Of a stretch of DNA of 64,000 nt, positions 50,745 through 57,984 are shown piece by piece (the stretch's first letter is position 1; each line of letters begins with the position of its first letter). The stretch is from Bradyrhizobium japonicum USDA 6 (GTDB lineage Bacteria; Pseudomonadota; Alphaproteobacteria; Rhizobiales; Xanthobacteraceae): the NCBI RefSeq assembly GCF_000284375.1, contig NC_017249.1:2830001-2894000 (forward strand), read 5' to 3'. Under the pieces are notes generated by a model. It did not search any database and was not told the origin of the DNA. It was given only the letters and a program-made list of their open reading frames with translations. The position numbers and the translations under genes are program-made.

Positions 50745-51077
50745 ATGAAACGTCTCGGCTTCATCGCCGCGCTGCTGATCGGCAGCGCGATCCCGGCCCA
50801 CGCCGACACCGACATCTGGAACAACATGCTGAAGCAGCAGCGCGGCGACGATGCGCTGCATGTCGATAGCGCGTTCTGCGATGCGCAACTCGGCGCGCCG
50901 CAGAACGGCACGGTGACCTCGGCGCAATACAAGCGCTGCATGCGCACGCGGGGCTGGCGCTTCAGTCATACGGTTCGCGAAAAGGACGACGGCTATCCCG
51001 ATCCTGACAATCCCGGTCTCGTCTGTCACGACTTCAAGATCGGCGGCGTCACGGGATCGTCCTGCTCGAATTTCTGA
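50745..51077 (+). CDS. small secreted protein with conserved Cys
   Basis: A 110-residue protein starting [20 protein letters not shown] with AAGGAGAGCC upstream. The signal peptide ends at AHA. The mature part [53 protein letters not shown] has two Cys; two more (VCHDF and SSCSNF) near the end suggest two disulphides. The sequence CMRTRGWRF is a recurring motif in small Rhizobiales exported proteins whose role is unassigned. Longer upstream frames lack ribosome sites. Confidence 0.75.
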   Translation: MKRLGFIAALLIGSAIPAHADTDIWNNMLKQQRGDDALHVDSAFCDAQLGAPQNGTVTSAQYKRCMRTRGWRFSHTVREKDDGYPDPDNPGLVCHDFKIGGVTGSSCSNF

Positions 51078-51149
51078 GCACGGCAACAGGCCCGGCGGCC
51101 GGATGATCCGGCGCCGCCGGGCAAGCCCGTGATGCGGTCGGTGATGTCT

Positions 51150-51233
51150 CTAGATCATGCCGAGCACGATGGCGCCGACAAAGGCCATGGCGAGGCACGC
51201 GGTGATAACGCTCAGTCTCCCGGCCAACGTCAT
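51150..51233 (-). CDS. 27-residue single-helix membrane peptide
   Basis: A very short ORF: MTLAGRLSVITACLAMAFVG then AIVLGMI, stop TAG at 51150. GGGAG lies about eight bases before the ATG at 51233. One basic residue precedes a hydrophobic helix that spans the membrane. The codon use is in keeping with the genome. Such one-helix miniproteins are often regulatory subunits of membrane complexes. There is no evidence yet that it is made; the RBS and hydrophobicity are the only support. Confidence 0.5.
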   Translation of the reverse strand: MTLAGRLSVITACLAMAFVGAIVLGMI

Positions 51234-51418
51234 ATGGTCGCTCCCGCTGTTGTCCCCCGTGCGAGCGCATCATGGTTAACAGAGAGTCTCTCTCCGAAAA
51301 AGTCAGCCTTGCTTCCGCTGCTGCCGCGCGGCGTATGCGCGTGCGCGCCGGTATGGTTAAAGAACACTGAAATCAACACGTTGAAGAGTCTTTAAGTAAA
51401 TTCACCGAACGTGCGTGC

Positions 51419-52624
51419 ATGACGCGCGGAGTTCGTTTGTATCTCGTCGGCTCCATCGTCCTTGTTTCGCTTGCGGGTTGCGGACGCGGCTTTTTCCAGG
51501 CCGAACGTGAACCGTGGCGGGCCGAGGCCGAAGCCGCATGCCTGAAATCGGGCGCGGTGAAAGAGGGGCCGGATCTCGTCCGCATCGACCCGATCTCGGG
51601 CCCCGGCATGTGCGGCGCCGAGTTCCCGTTGAAGGTCGCCGCCATCGGCGAAGCCTCGGGCAGCTATGGTTTTGCCGACGAGGAACTGCGCCCGCCGGGG
51701 AATATCGGCAGCCAGCCGCGATGGCCGGTGACGCAGCCGCGATCGAACGTTCCGCAGAGCCAGAACTATCCGGCATCCTCCTATCCGCAGCGGTCGAACT
51801 ATCCCGAGAGCGCGGTGCGCCAGCCCTCCGGCTATGGCAACGCGCCCGGCCCGATGTCGCTGAACGCGCCCGGCGTGGCACAGCAAGAGGACGAGATCGA
51901 CCTGCCGCCCGAAGGCACCGATGCCGCGGGCGCCGCACGCTACATGAATGCGCCGAGCTATCCGACGCGGCCGGCGCCGTACTCGCAGGCGCCCGCGCAG
52001 CAACCTTTGCCGCGTCTTGGTCCGGCGCAGGGCAATCCCGTCATCGCCGTCGGCCCCGTCGCGATCAAGCCGACCGCGACGCTCGCCTGTCCGATCGTGT
52101 CGGAGCTCGACCGCTGGCTCGCCGACACCGTGCAGCCATCGGCGATGCGCTGGTTCGGTGCCCGCGTCGTCGAGATCAAGCAGATCTCCGCCTATTCCTG
52201 CCGTGGCATGAACGGCAACTCGCACGCCCACATTTCCGAGCACGCCTTCGGCAACGCGCTCGACATCGCCGCCTTCGTGCTCGCCGACGGCCGCCGCGTC
52301 ACCGTGAAGGACGGCTGGCGCGGCATGCCGGAAGAGCAGGGGTTCCTGCGCGACGTGCAGTCGGGCGCGTGCGCGCATTTCACCACGGTGCTCGCGCCGG
52401 GCTCGAACGTCTATCACTACGATCATATCCATGTGGACCTGATGCGCCGCGCCAGCCGCCGCCTGATCTGCCAGCCCGCCGCCGTCTCGGGCGACGAGGT
52501 CGCCGGTCGCGCCCAGCAGCGCAACCCTTACGCCGGTCGGCGCGATCCCTATGTCACAGGCTCGCTCGGAACGCGCAAGAGCACGACGCGCAAGCAGGAA
52601 GAGGACGAGTACGCCGACGAGTAG
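51419..52624 (+). CDS. extensin-like family lipoprotein
   Basis: A 401-residue lipoprotein. The lipobox VSLAGC ends the signal at Cys21. Next is a domain with REPWRAEAEAACLKSGAVKEGPDLVRIDPISGPGMCG, then a Pro/Gln/Tyr-rich region (about 90-215), and the C-terminal extensin-like domain (about 220-350): CPIVSELDRWLADTVQPSAMRWFGARVVEIKQISAYSCRGMNGN, HISEHAFGNALDIAAFVLADG and YHYDHIHVDLMR. The His-rich HISEHAFGNALDI and HYDHIHVDL motifs match metal-dependent D-Ala-D-Ala peptidase-like folds, so peptidoglycan binding or cutting is possible. It lies in the outer membrane or periplasm. Confidence 0.9.
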   Translation: MTRGVRLYLVGSIVLVSLAGCGRGFFQAEREPWRAEAEAACLKSGAVKEGPDLVRIDPISGPGMCGAEFPLKVAAIGEASGSYGFADEELRPPGNIGSQPRWPVTQPRSNVPQSQNYPASSYPQRSNYPESAVRQPSGYGNAPGPMSLNAPGVAQQEDEIDLPPEGTDAAGAARYMNAPSYPTRPAPYSQAPAQQPLPRLGPAQGNPVIAVGPVAIKPTATLACPIVSELDRWLADTVQPSAMRWFGARVVEIKQISAYSCRGMNGNSHAHISEHAFGNALDIAAFVLADGRRVTVKDGWRGMPEEQGFLRDVQSGACAHFTTVLAPGSNVYHYDHIHVDLMRRASRRLICQPAAVSGDEVAGRAQQRNPYAGRRDPYVTGSLGTRKSTTRKQEEDEYADE

Positions 52625-52636
52625 ACTTGTTCGCCA

Positions 52637-52708
52637 GTAGCCCGGATGGAGCGGAGCGCAATCCGGGAAGGGCGTCCCCGCATTCCGATTCGCTCCATGC
52701 GGGCTACG
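52637..52708. repeat. dispersed repeat GTAGCCCGGATGGAGCG...
   Basis: GTAGCCCGGATGGAGCGGAG-CGCAATCCGGGAAG and CGCTCCATGCGGGCTAC: outer arms GTAGCCCG and CGGGCTAC are inverted complements, as are ATGGAGCG and CGCTCCAT. It overlaps the ribosome-binding region upstream of the 52723 gene. Confidence 0.7.
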
Positions 52709-52722
52709 ACCGTGCCAAAAAG

Positions 52723-53310
52723 ATGCCCGCCGATATCATCCGCTATATCACCCATCCGCAGGTGCAAATCGATCCCACGGTGCCCGTGCCGCAATGGGGC
52801 CTCAGCCCTCTCGGTCGAACGCGCACCGAAGCGCTGGCGAATGCGGGCTGGCTCGCGAGCACCACGCAGATCGTCTCGAGCGCCGAGCGCAAGGCGATCG
52901 AGACCGCGGAGATCATCGCAGGCCGCCTCGGGCTCATGATCGAGATCCGCGAGGCCATGCATGAGAACGACCGTTCGGCGACCGGCTTCCTGAAACCGGC
53001 CGAGTTCGAGGAGGTCGCCGACCGGTTTTTCGCGCAGCCGCATCTCAGCGTCCGCGGCTGGGAGCGCGCGGTCGATGCGCAGGCGCGCATCGTGCGCGAG
53101 ACCGAGGTGGTGCTCGCCCGCAATCGTCCCGGCGATGTTCTCTTCGTCGGCCACGGCGCCGTCGGCACGCTGCTGTTCTGCCACCATGCCGGTCATGCCA
53201 TCGATCGAATTCACGATCAGGCGGCCGGCGGCGGCAATTGCTTCGCATTCACCCGCGAGGGGCGCCGCGTCCTGCACGGGTGGCGCAGGATGGAAGAGAT
53301 CGGGGCCTAG
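52723..53310 (+). CDS. histidine phosphatase superfamily protein with altered RHG motif
   Basis: A 195-residue protein (start MPADIIRYITHPQVQIDPTV). Fold signs: the opening strand IIRYITHPQV, LSPLGRTRTEALANAG, IVSSAERKAIETAEIIAGRLG, EIREAMHENDRSATGFLK and VLFVGHGAVGTLLFC. The usual RHG catalytic triplet reads THP here: His11 is kept but Arg and Gly are replaced; the partner GHG (about residue 146) is intact, as are SSAERKA (Arg) and Glu. It may have reduced or altered activity on phosphate esters. No obvious partner gene. Preceded by a dispersed repeat. Confidence 0.85.
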   Translation: MPADIIRYITHPQVQIDPTVPVPQWGLSPLGRTRTEALANAGWLASTTQIVSSAERKAIETAEIIAGRLGLMIEIREAMHENDRSATGFLKPAEFEEVADRFFAQPHLSVRGWERAVDAQARIVRETEVVLARNRPGDVLFVGHGAVGTLLFCHHAGHAIDRIHDQAAGGGNCFAFTREGRRVLHGWRRMEEIGA

Positions 53311-53324
53311 CTCGCGCCGGACAA

Positions 53325-53666
53325 TTATTTCGAGGCGGGCTTCGACGGTGCGGGGACCAGCCCCATGCACCGCTGCACCTCGCCCGGGACGTCGTAGGTC
53401 CGCATGATATGGCGGCTGTCGCGCAAGCCGGACGCCTCACGTTGCACCACGAACATCCAGAGCGCCTGGCCGGCTTCCATCACCAGCTTGCGCCTCGCCG
53501 CTTGCATTGAGGCCGGCGCCTCCGCGTCCGCGTGCGCGGCGTCGAATTCGCGCAAGCGCGCAAGGCTCTGTTCGAGTGCACTGCCCATCCGTCCAAGCGC
53601 TGAGGCCTGTTCCTGGACGATCTCGTAATGGAGGATATCGACGGGCGGGCGAAGATCACGGGACAT
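53325..53666 (-). CDS. conserved hypothetical helical protein
   Basis: A 113-residue cytosolic protein starting MSRDLRPPVDILHYEIVQEQ. It reads as one long pair of helices: HYEIVQEQASALGRMGSALEQSLARLREFD and MQAARRKLVMEAGQALWMFVVQREASGLRDSRHIMRTYDVP. I recall the type (possibly DUF6665) in Rhizobiales without an experimental function. The ending EVQRCMGLVPAPSKPASK is variable. It ends 14 bp from the phosphatase stop; the two genes are convergent. Leftward in the same direction as the TetR gene, 54 bp away. Confidence 0.75.
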   Translation of the reverse strand: MSRDLRPPVDILHYEIVQEQASALGRMGSALEQSLARLREFDAAHADAEAPASMQAARRKLVMEAGQALWMFVVQREASGLRDSRHIMRTYDVPGEVQRCMGLVPAPSKPASK

Positions 53667-53720
53667 GGCGCTTAATATAGTGCCGCGGCAGCGGCCCGCG
53701 CAACGCGTGGCCCGCCGTTG

Positions 53721-54356
53721 CTACGTCGCCCGGTACGCCGCCAGAAACATCCGCGTCGCGCTGTCGACGACCTCGATCATGCGCTCTTCCGACGGCGCGG
53801 GCGCGGCCTGGAAGACGAACGGCAGGAAGAGCGAGGCCTTGCACAGTTCCATGAACTGTGACGCGGCAAGGTCGCAATCGTCGATCTTGAGATCGCCGGA
53901 AGCGACATGGATTTTGAGATATTCGGAGAGCCGGTTGATGGTCTTGTCCAGCACGCGCAGATAATAGCGGCGGCCGACGTCGGGCATGCGCTCGGCGATC
54001 GCCATCACGGTGCGAATCGCAGAACCACCGCCGGGCCGGCACAGCAGATGGATATAGGCCTGGCCAAAATCCTTCAGCGTGGTCTCGGCGTCGCGCGCGG
54101 GATCGAAATTGAAAACGACCTGGCCGTGCTGGAGCGCTTCCTGCTCGAGGATCGCTTCGAACAGCGCGCATTTGTCGGCGAAGTAGACGTAGAGCGTGCC
54201 CTTGGAGACCTGCGCGGCGCGCGCGATCTCGCCCATGCTGGCACCGTCGAAACCGAGATCCATGAACACCTTGCGGGCTCCGTCCAGGATCTGGCGGCGC
54301 TTGGAGCTGTCCTCCTCCTGGACGATGTGGAGAGGTTCGCGGCCGGCTACAACCAT
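53721..54356 (-). CDS. TetR-family repressor of efflux genes
   Basis: A 211-residue regulator starting MVVAGREPLHIVQEEDSSKR. The N-terminal HTH is RRQILDGARKVFMDLGFDGASMGEIARAAQVSKGTLYVYFADKCALFEAIL (about 20-70), the standard TetR pattern. The C-terminal half is the helical ligand-binding and dimer part. It is divergent from the HlyD gene at 54556, and the 200-bp gap holds a perfect palindrome (54456-54476), the probable operator. By analogy it represses the EmrA/EmrB-type pump and perhaps itself until a toxic ligand binds. Confidence 0.93.
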   Translation of the reverse strand: MVVAGREPLHIVQEEDSSKRRQILDGARKVFMDLGFDGASMGEIARAAQVSKGTLYVYFADKCALFEAILEQEALQHGQVVFNFDPARDAETTLKDFGQAYIHLLCRPGGGSAIRTVMAIAERMPDVGRRYYLRVLDKTINRLSEYLKIHVASGDLKIDDCDLAASQFMELCKASLFLPFVFQAAPAPSEERMIEVVDSATRMFLAAYRAT

Positions 54357-54455
54357 TGGTTTAGCGTCTCGGAAGGTTTCTGGATCGGGCCTGACCCATG
54401 AAACCCAAATAAAGGATTCGGGCCAGTAGGGTCCTGCACAAGAACATTATCTATG

Positions 54456-54476
54456 TTGACCGAACCGTTCGGTCAA
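54456..54476. promoter_or_regulatory. TetR-type operator palindrome
   Basis: Arms TTGACCGAAC and GTTCGGTCAA around a single C, perfect over 21 bp. It lies about 80 bp before the HlyD gene and 100 bp from the tetR start, in the shared region. A GACCGANCGGTC-like core is typical of TetR sites of this branch. Confidence 0.75.
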
Positions 54477-54555
54477 TGATATTTGGGATGGGCGAGAGGG
54501 AACCGGCCGCAGGACGGCCGTCCCTGGTCGCCGCTTTTTTGTTGGGGAGGCCTTT

Positions 54556-55875
54556 ATGGCCGTATCGAGAGACCAGGCTGCGCGCGTCCTTCGCCAGGAA
54601 GCGATGGAGACGACGCCGGGGCAGGCCGGCAGTGAAGCTGCGACCGAGAAATCCGTCGCCCTCGCCGAGCAGTTGCGCTCTCATGTGGCCGAGGAAACCA
54701 AGCGCCGCACCGCTGAGGCGCCGGAGAAGCCCGTGACCGACAAGCCGGCCGCACCGGATGCGTCCGCCGCCGCCGGCGCGCCGAAGTCCGGCAAGCGCAA
54801 ATTCGTGCTGATGGGTGTTGGCCTCGTGCTGGCGCTCGCGGCCGCGAGCTATGCCGGCTACTACACGCTGGTCGGCCGCTTCTACGTCTCCACCGACGAC
54901 GCCTATGTCCGCGCCAACAACACCATGCTGGGCGCGCGCGTTGCCGGCCACATCTCGTCGATCCTCGCCGGCGACAACACGATCGTGCGCGCCGGCGACG
55001 TGGTCTTCCGCATCGATGACGGCGACTACAAGATCGCGGTCGATGCCGCCGCGACCAGGATCGCGACCCAGCAGGCCACCATCGATCGCATCGGCCGCCA
55101 GATTGCAGCGCTCGAGAGCCAGGTTGCACAGGCCAAGGCACAGCTCGTCTCGGCCGAGGCGGGCCTCAAGCGCGCCGATCTCGATTATGAGCGCCAGCAG
55201 TCGCTGAGCAGCAAGGGCTTTGCCTCGCGCGCCACGTTCGAAAGCTCGGAAGCCGGACGCGACCAGGGCGCCGCCGCGGTCAAGGCCGCGCAGGCCGCCT
55301 ACGACGTCGCGGTCAGCAATGTCGACGTCACCAAGGCGCAGCAGGCCGAAGCGCAGGCGCAGCTCGCCGAGCTCAAGACCTCGCTCGCCAAGGCCGAGCG
55401 CGATCTCGCCTTCAGCGCGGTGCGCGCGCCGGTCGACGGCACGTTCTCGAACCGCCTGGTCAGCGCCGGCGACTTCGTCGCGGTCGGCCAGCGCCTCGGC
55501 AACATCGTGCCGCTCGACGACGTCTATATCGACGCCAATTTCAAGGAAACCCAGCTCAAGCGCATCCGTCCCGGCCAGCCGGTGACGATCAAGGTCGATG
55601 CCTACGGCATGCGCAAGTTCTCCGGAATCGTCGACAGCATCGCAGCCGGCGCGGGCTCGGTGTTCACGCTGCTGCCCCCTGACAACGCCACCGGCAACTT
55701 TACCAAGATCGTGCAGCGCGTGCCGGTCCGCATCCGCGTGCCGAAATCGGTGGCGAAGCAGAACCTGTTGCGTGCCGGCATGTCGGTCTATGCGACCGTC
55801 GACACCAACAAGGGCGCAGCCGACGCCGACAGCGAGATCGATCTCGACGATCCCACCGCGATCCACCCGCAGTAG
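54556..55875 (+). CDS. HlyD-family periplasmic adaptor (EmrA-like)
   Basis: A 439-residue membrane-fusion protein. One membrane segment (residues about 83-104, FVLMGVGLVLALAAASYAGY) follows an unusually long cytosolic head of about 80 residues (TEKSVALAEQLRSHVAEETKRRTAEAPE). Then the biotin-lipoyl half-motifs VSTDDAYVRANNTMLGARVAGHISSILAGDNTIVRAGDVVFRID and AFSAVRAPVDGTFSNRLVSAGDFV, with a coiled coil between (about 175-280). It bridges the MFS pump encoded next to an outer-membrane channel that is not in this window. Part of the TetR-controlled efflux operon. Confidence 0.93.
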   Translation: MAVSRDQAARVLRQEAMETTPGQAGSEAATEKSVALAEQLRSHVAEETKRRTAEAPEKPVTDKPAAPDASAAAGAPKSGKRKFVLMGVGLVLALAAASYAGYYTLVGRFYVSTDDAYVRANNTMLGARVAGHISSILAGDNTIVRAGDVVFRIDDGDYKIAVDAAATRIATQQATIDRIGRQIAALESQVAQAKAQLVSAEAGLKRADLDYERQQSLSSKGFASRATFESSEAGRDQGAAAVKAAQAAYDVAVSNVDVTKAQQAEAQAQLAELKTSLAKAERDLAFSAVRAPVDGTFSNRLVSAGDFVAVGQRLGNIVPLDDVYIDANFKETQLKRIRPGQPVTIKVDAYGMRKFSGIVDSIAAGAGSVFTLLPPDNATGNFTKIVQRVPVRIRVPKSVAKQNLLRAGMSVYATVDTNKGAADADSEIDLDDPTAIHPQ

Positions 55876-55904
55876 CCACAAATCGAGCGCTGCGAGGTCA
55901 GACC

Positions 55905-57488
55905 ATGGCCAACGCCACCACCGCTTCACCCGCCATGATGGCGAACCCCGCCTCGGAGCGCATCGCGCCGAAGCGGCTGTTCGCCTTCATCATCATGGTG
56001 TTCGGGATGTTCATGTCGATCCTGGACATCCAGATCGTCTCGGCGTCCCTGAGCGAAATCCAGGCCGGCCTGTCGGCGAGCTCGAGCGAGGTCTCCTGGG
56101 TCCAGACCGCCTATCTGATCGCCGAAGTCATCGCGATCCCGCTGTCGGGATTCCTGTCGCGTGCGTTCGGCACGCGGCTGTTGTTCGCGATCTCGGCCGC
56201 CGGCTTCACCGCCTCGAGCCTGCTGTGCGGCTTCGCCACCACGATCGAGGAGATGATCCTCTGGCGCGCGCTCCAGGGCTTCCTCGGCGCCGGCATGATC
56301 CCGACCGTGTTCGCCTCGGCCTACACCGTGTTCCCGCGCTCCAAATTCCACATCGTTGGTCCCATCATCGGGCTTGTTGCGACCCTGGCTCCCACGATCG
56401 GCCCGACGGTCGGCGGCTACATCACCGATCTGATGTCGTGGAACTGGCTGTTCTTCATCAACGTCGTGCCCGGCATCGGCATTACCCTGGGCGTGCTGGC
56501 GCTGGTCGATTTCGACGAGCCGCATTTCGAGCTGCTCGACCGCTTCGACTGGTGGGGCCTGCTCTTCATGGCCGGCTTCCTCGGCACCCTGGAATACGTG
56601 CTGGAGGAAGGTCCGCAATATGAATGGATGCAGGACACGTCCGTCGCGATCTGCGCCTGGATCTGCGCGATCTCGGCGATCGCCTTCTTCTGGCGCGTGT
56701 TCACGGCGGCCGAGCCGATCGTCAATTTGCGCACCTTCTCCAACCGCAATTTCGCGATCGGCTGCGTCCTGCAGTTCTGCATCGGCATAGGCCTCTACGG
56801 CCTGACCTACATCTATCCGCGCTATCTCGCCGAGGTGCGCGGCTATAGCGCGCTGATGATCGGCGAGACCATGTTCGTCTCGGGCATCACCATGTTCCTG
56901 GTCGCGCCGCTGGTCGGCCGGCTCATGGTCAAGCTCGACATGCGCTACATGATCGCGTTCGGTCTCGTCGTGTTCGCGATCGGCTCCTACCAGATGACCT
57001 GGATCACGCGCGACTACGATTTCTACGAGCTGCTGGTGCCACAGATCCTGCGCGGCATCGGCATGATGTTTGCGATGGTGCCGACCAACAACATCGCGCT
57101 CGGAACGCTGGCACCCGACAGGGTGAAGAACGCCTCCGGCCTGTTCAACCTGATGCGCAATCTCGGCGGCGCGGTCGGCCTTGCCGTCATCAACACCGTG
57201 CTCAACAACCGCACCGACCTGCACATCACCCGCCTTCAGGAGCGGGTGACCTGGGGCAATGCGACGGCGACCGAAACCCTGACCATGTTCATGCAGAAAT
57301 TTCAGGGGCTCGGCGACTCCACGCTGATGGCGATGAAGCAGCTCAGCCAGATCGTGCACCGCCAGGCCGTGGTGATGAGCTTTGGCGACGCCTTCTTCGT
57401 GCTGACGCTGTTCTATCTCGGCCTCAGCCTGCTGGTCACGCTGCTGAGCAAACCGGCCTCGCTGGCCGGTGGCGGCGACGCGCATTAG
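55905..57488 (+). CDS. DHA2-family MFS multidrug transporter (EmrB-like)
   Basis: A 527-residue inner-membrane pump with about 14 membrane segments. Landmarks: LFAFIIMVFGMFMSILDIQIVSASLSEIQ (helix 1 with the DIQIV motif), WVQTAYLIAEVIAIPLSGFLSRAFGTR (motif A region), ALQGFLGAGMIPTVFASAYTVFPRSKF (motif C), and the 14-helix layout of DHA2 proteins. It exports drugs or toxic metabolites by proton antiport together with the upstream adaptor; the gap is 29 bp with GAGGTCAGACC before ATG. The C-terminal tail is short. Substrate unknown. Confidence 0.95.
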   Translation: MANATTASPAMMANPASERIAPKRLFAFIIMVFGMFMSILDIQIVSASLSEIQAGLSASSSEVSWVQTAYLIAEVIAIPLSGFLSRAFGTRLLFAISAAGFTASSLLCGFATTIEEMILWRALQGFLGAGMIPTVFASAYTVFPRSKFHIVGPIIGLVATLAPTIGPTVGGYITDLMSWNWLFFINVVPGIGITLGVLALVDFDEPHFELLDRFDWWGLLFMAGFLGTLEYVLEEGPQYEWMQDTSVAICAWICAISAIAFFWRVFTAAEPIVNLRTFSNRNFAIGCVLQFCIGIGLYGLTYIYPRYLAEVRGYSALMIGETMFVSGITMFLVAPLVGRLMVKLDMRYMIAFGLVVFAIGSYQMTWITRDYDFYELLVPQILRGIGMMFAMVPTNNIALGTLAPDRVKNASGLFNLMRNLGGAVGLAVINTVLNNRTDLHITRLQERVTWGNATATETLTMFMQKFQGLGDSTLMAMKQLSQIVHRQAVVMSFGDAFFVLTLFYLGLSLLVTLLSKPASLAGGGDAH

Positions 57489-57505
57489 GCCAGCGGCTTG
57501 CGAGG

Positions 57506-57611
57506 TGTCATCGCCTGCGGAGGCGGGCGATCCAGCACTCCGCGGCGGAAGTTGTGTGAGCTAAATATCGCCGCGGAGTACTGGATGCCCCGGTCAAGCC
57601 GAGGCATGACA
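57506..57611. repeat. palindromic repeat TGTCATCGCC...GGCATGACA
   Basis: TGTCATCGCCTGCGGAGGCG-GGCGATCCAGCACTCCGCGG, then CCGCGGAGTACTGGATGCC and CCCGGTCAAGCCGAGGCATGACA. Nested arms CAGCACTCCGCGG/CCGCGGAGTACTG. Related to 22714-22832. Follows the EmrB-like gene and may end its mRNA. Confidence 0.85.
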
Positions 57612-57695
57612 GCGGAGATTGAGGCGGCGGCGATGCCGGACCAAGGCGCCCCGCACCAAATTGCAACACTCGTCCGTGATCTCGCAGAACCCCCG

Positions 57696-57724
57696 TTGCA
57701 AAGCGGAAGCGGCACATCTATAAA
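57696..57724 (+). promoter_or_regulatory. sigma-70-type promoter for the 24-residue ORF
   Basis: TTGCAA (57696-57701), 17 bp, TATAAA (57719-57724): optimal spacing and close to consensus, rare in such GC-rich DNA. Transcription would start near 57731, 30 bp before ATG 57761. Confidence 0.65.
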
Positions 57725-57760
57725 GCGCACCTCATTCATTCGAACCGGGGAGAGATTTGC

Positions 57761-57835
57761 ATGACTATTTCGCTTTCGCAGATCGCGCGCCCGTGCTCGA
57801 TGATGTTCTGGCTCGGTGTGTGCTCGACCTCCTAG
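57761..57835 (+). CDS. 24-residue small ORF, possible leader peptide
   Basis: MTISLSQIARPCSMMFWLGV then CSTS, stop TAG. GGGGAGAG lies eight bases before the ATG and a good promoter ends 36 bp upstream. The peptide is mildly hydrophobic (MMFWLGV) with two Cys. It lies 149 bp before the ABC exporter gene at 57985, so it may be a leader peptide whose translation affects that gene, or an independent small protein. No family known to me. The gap 57836-57984 shows no other ORF. Confidence 0.5.
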   Translation: MTISLSQIARPCSMMFWLGVCSTS

Positions 57836-57984
57836 AGGTCATTTCAGCCAGCTTCGATTGGGCACCAGATCCCGATCGCCAAACTTCCCAAGTCAAAGCC
57901 AATTTCAGCTGACGCCGTCTCGGCCCTTGCGGCCGGCCTGCGTCCATCGATGGAGCCGGCGCGCCAAAGCGGCCGGATAACGTC

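Noticed and set aside
51514..52722. The long upstream part of the plus-strand frame that ends at 53310
   Set aside because: It overlaps the extensin-like gene in another frame; only the part from 52723 encodes a recognisable protein.
55926..57485. A 519-codon frame opposite the MFS transporter
   Set aside because: Antisense shadow; strongly charged His/Arg/Asp text with no membrane segments or motifs.
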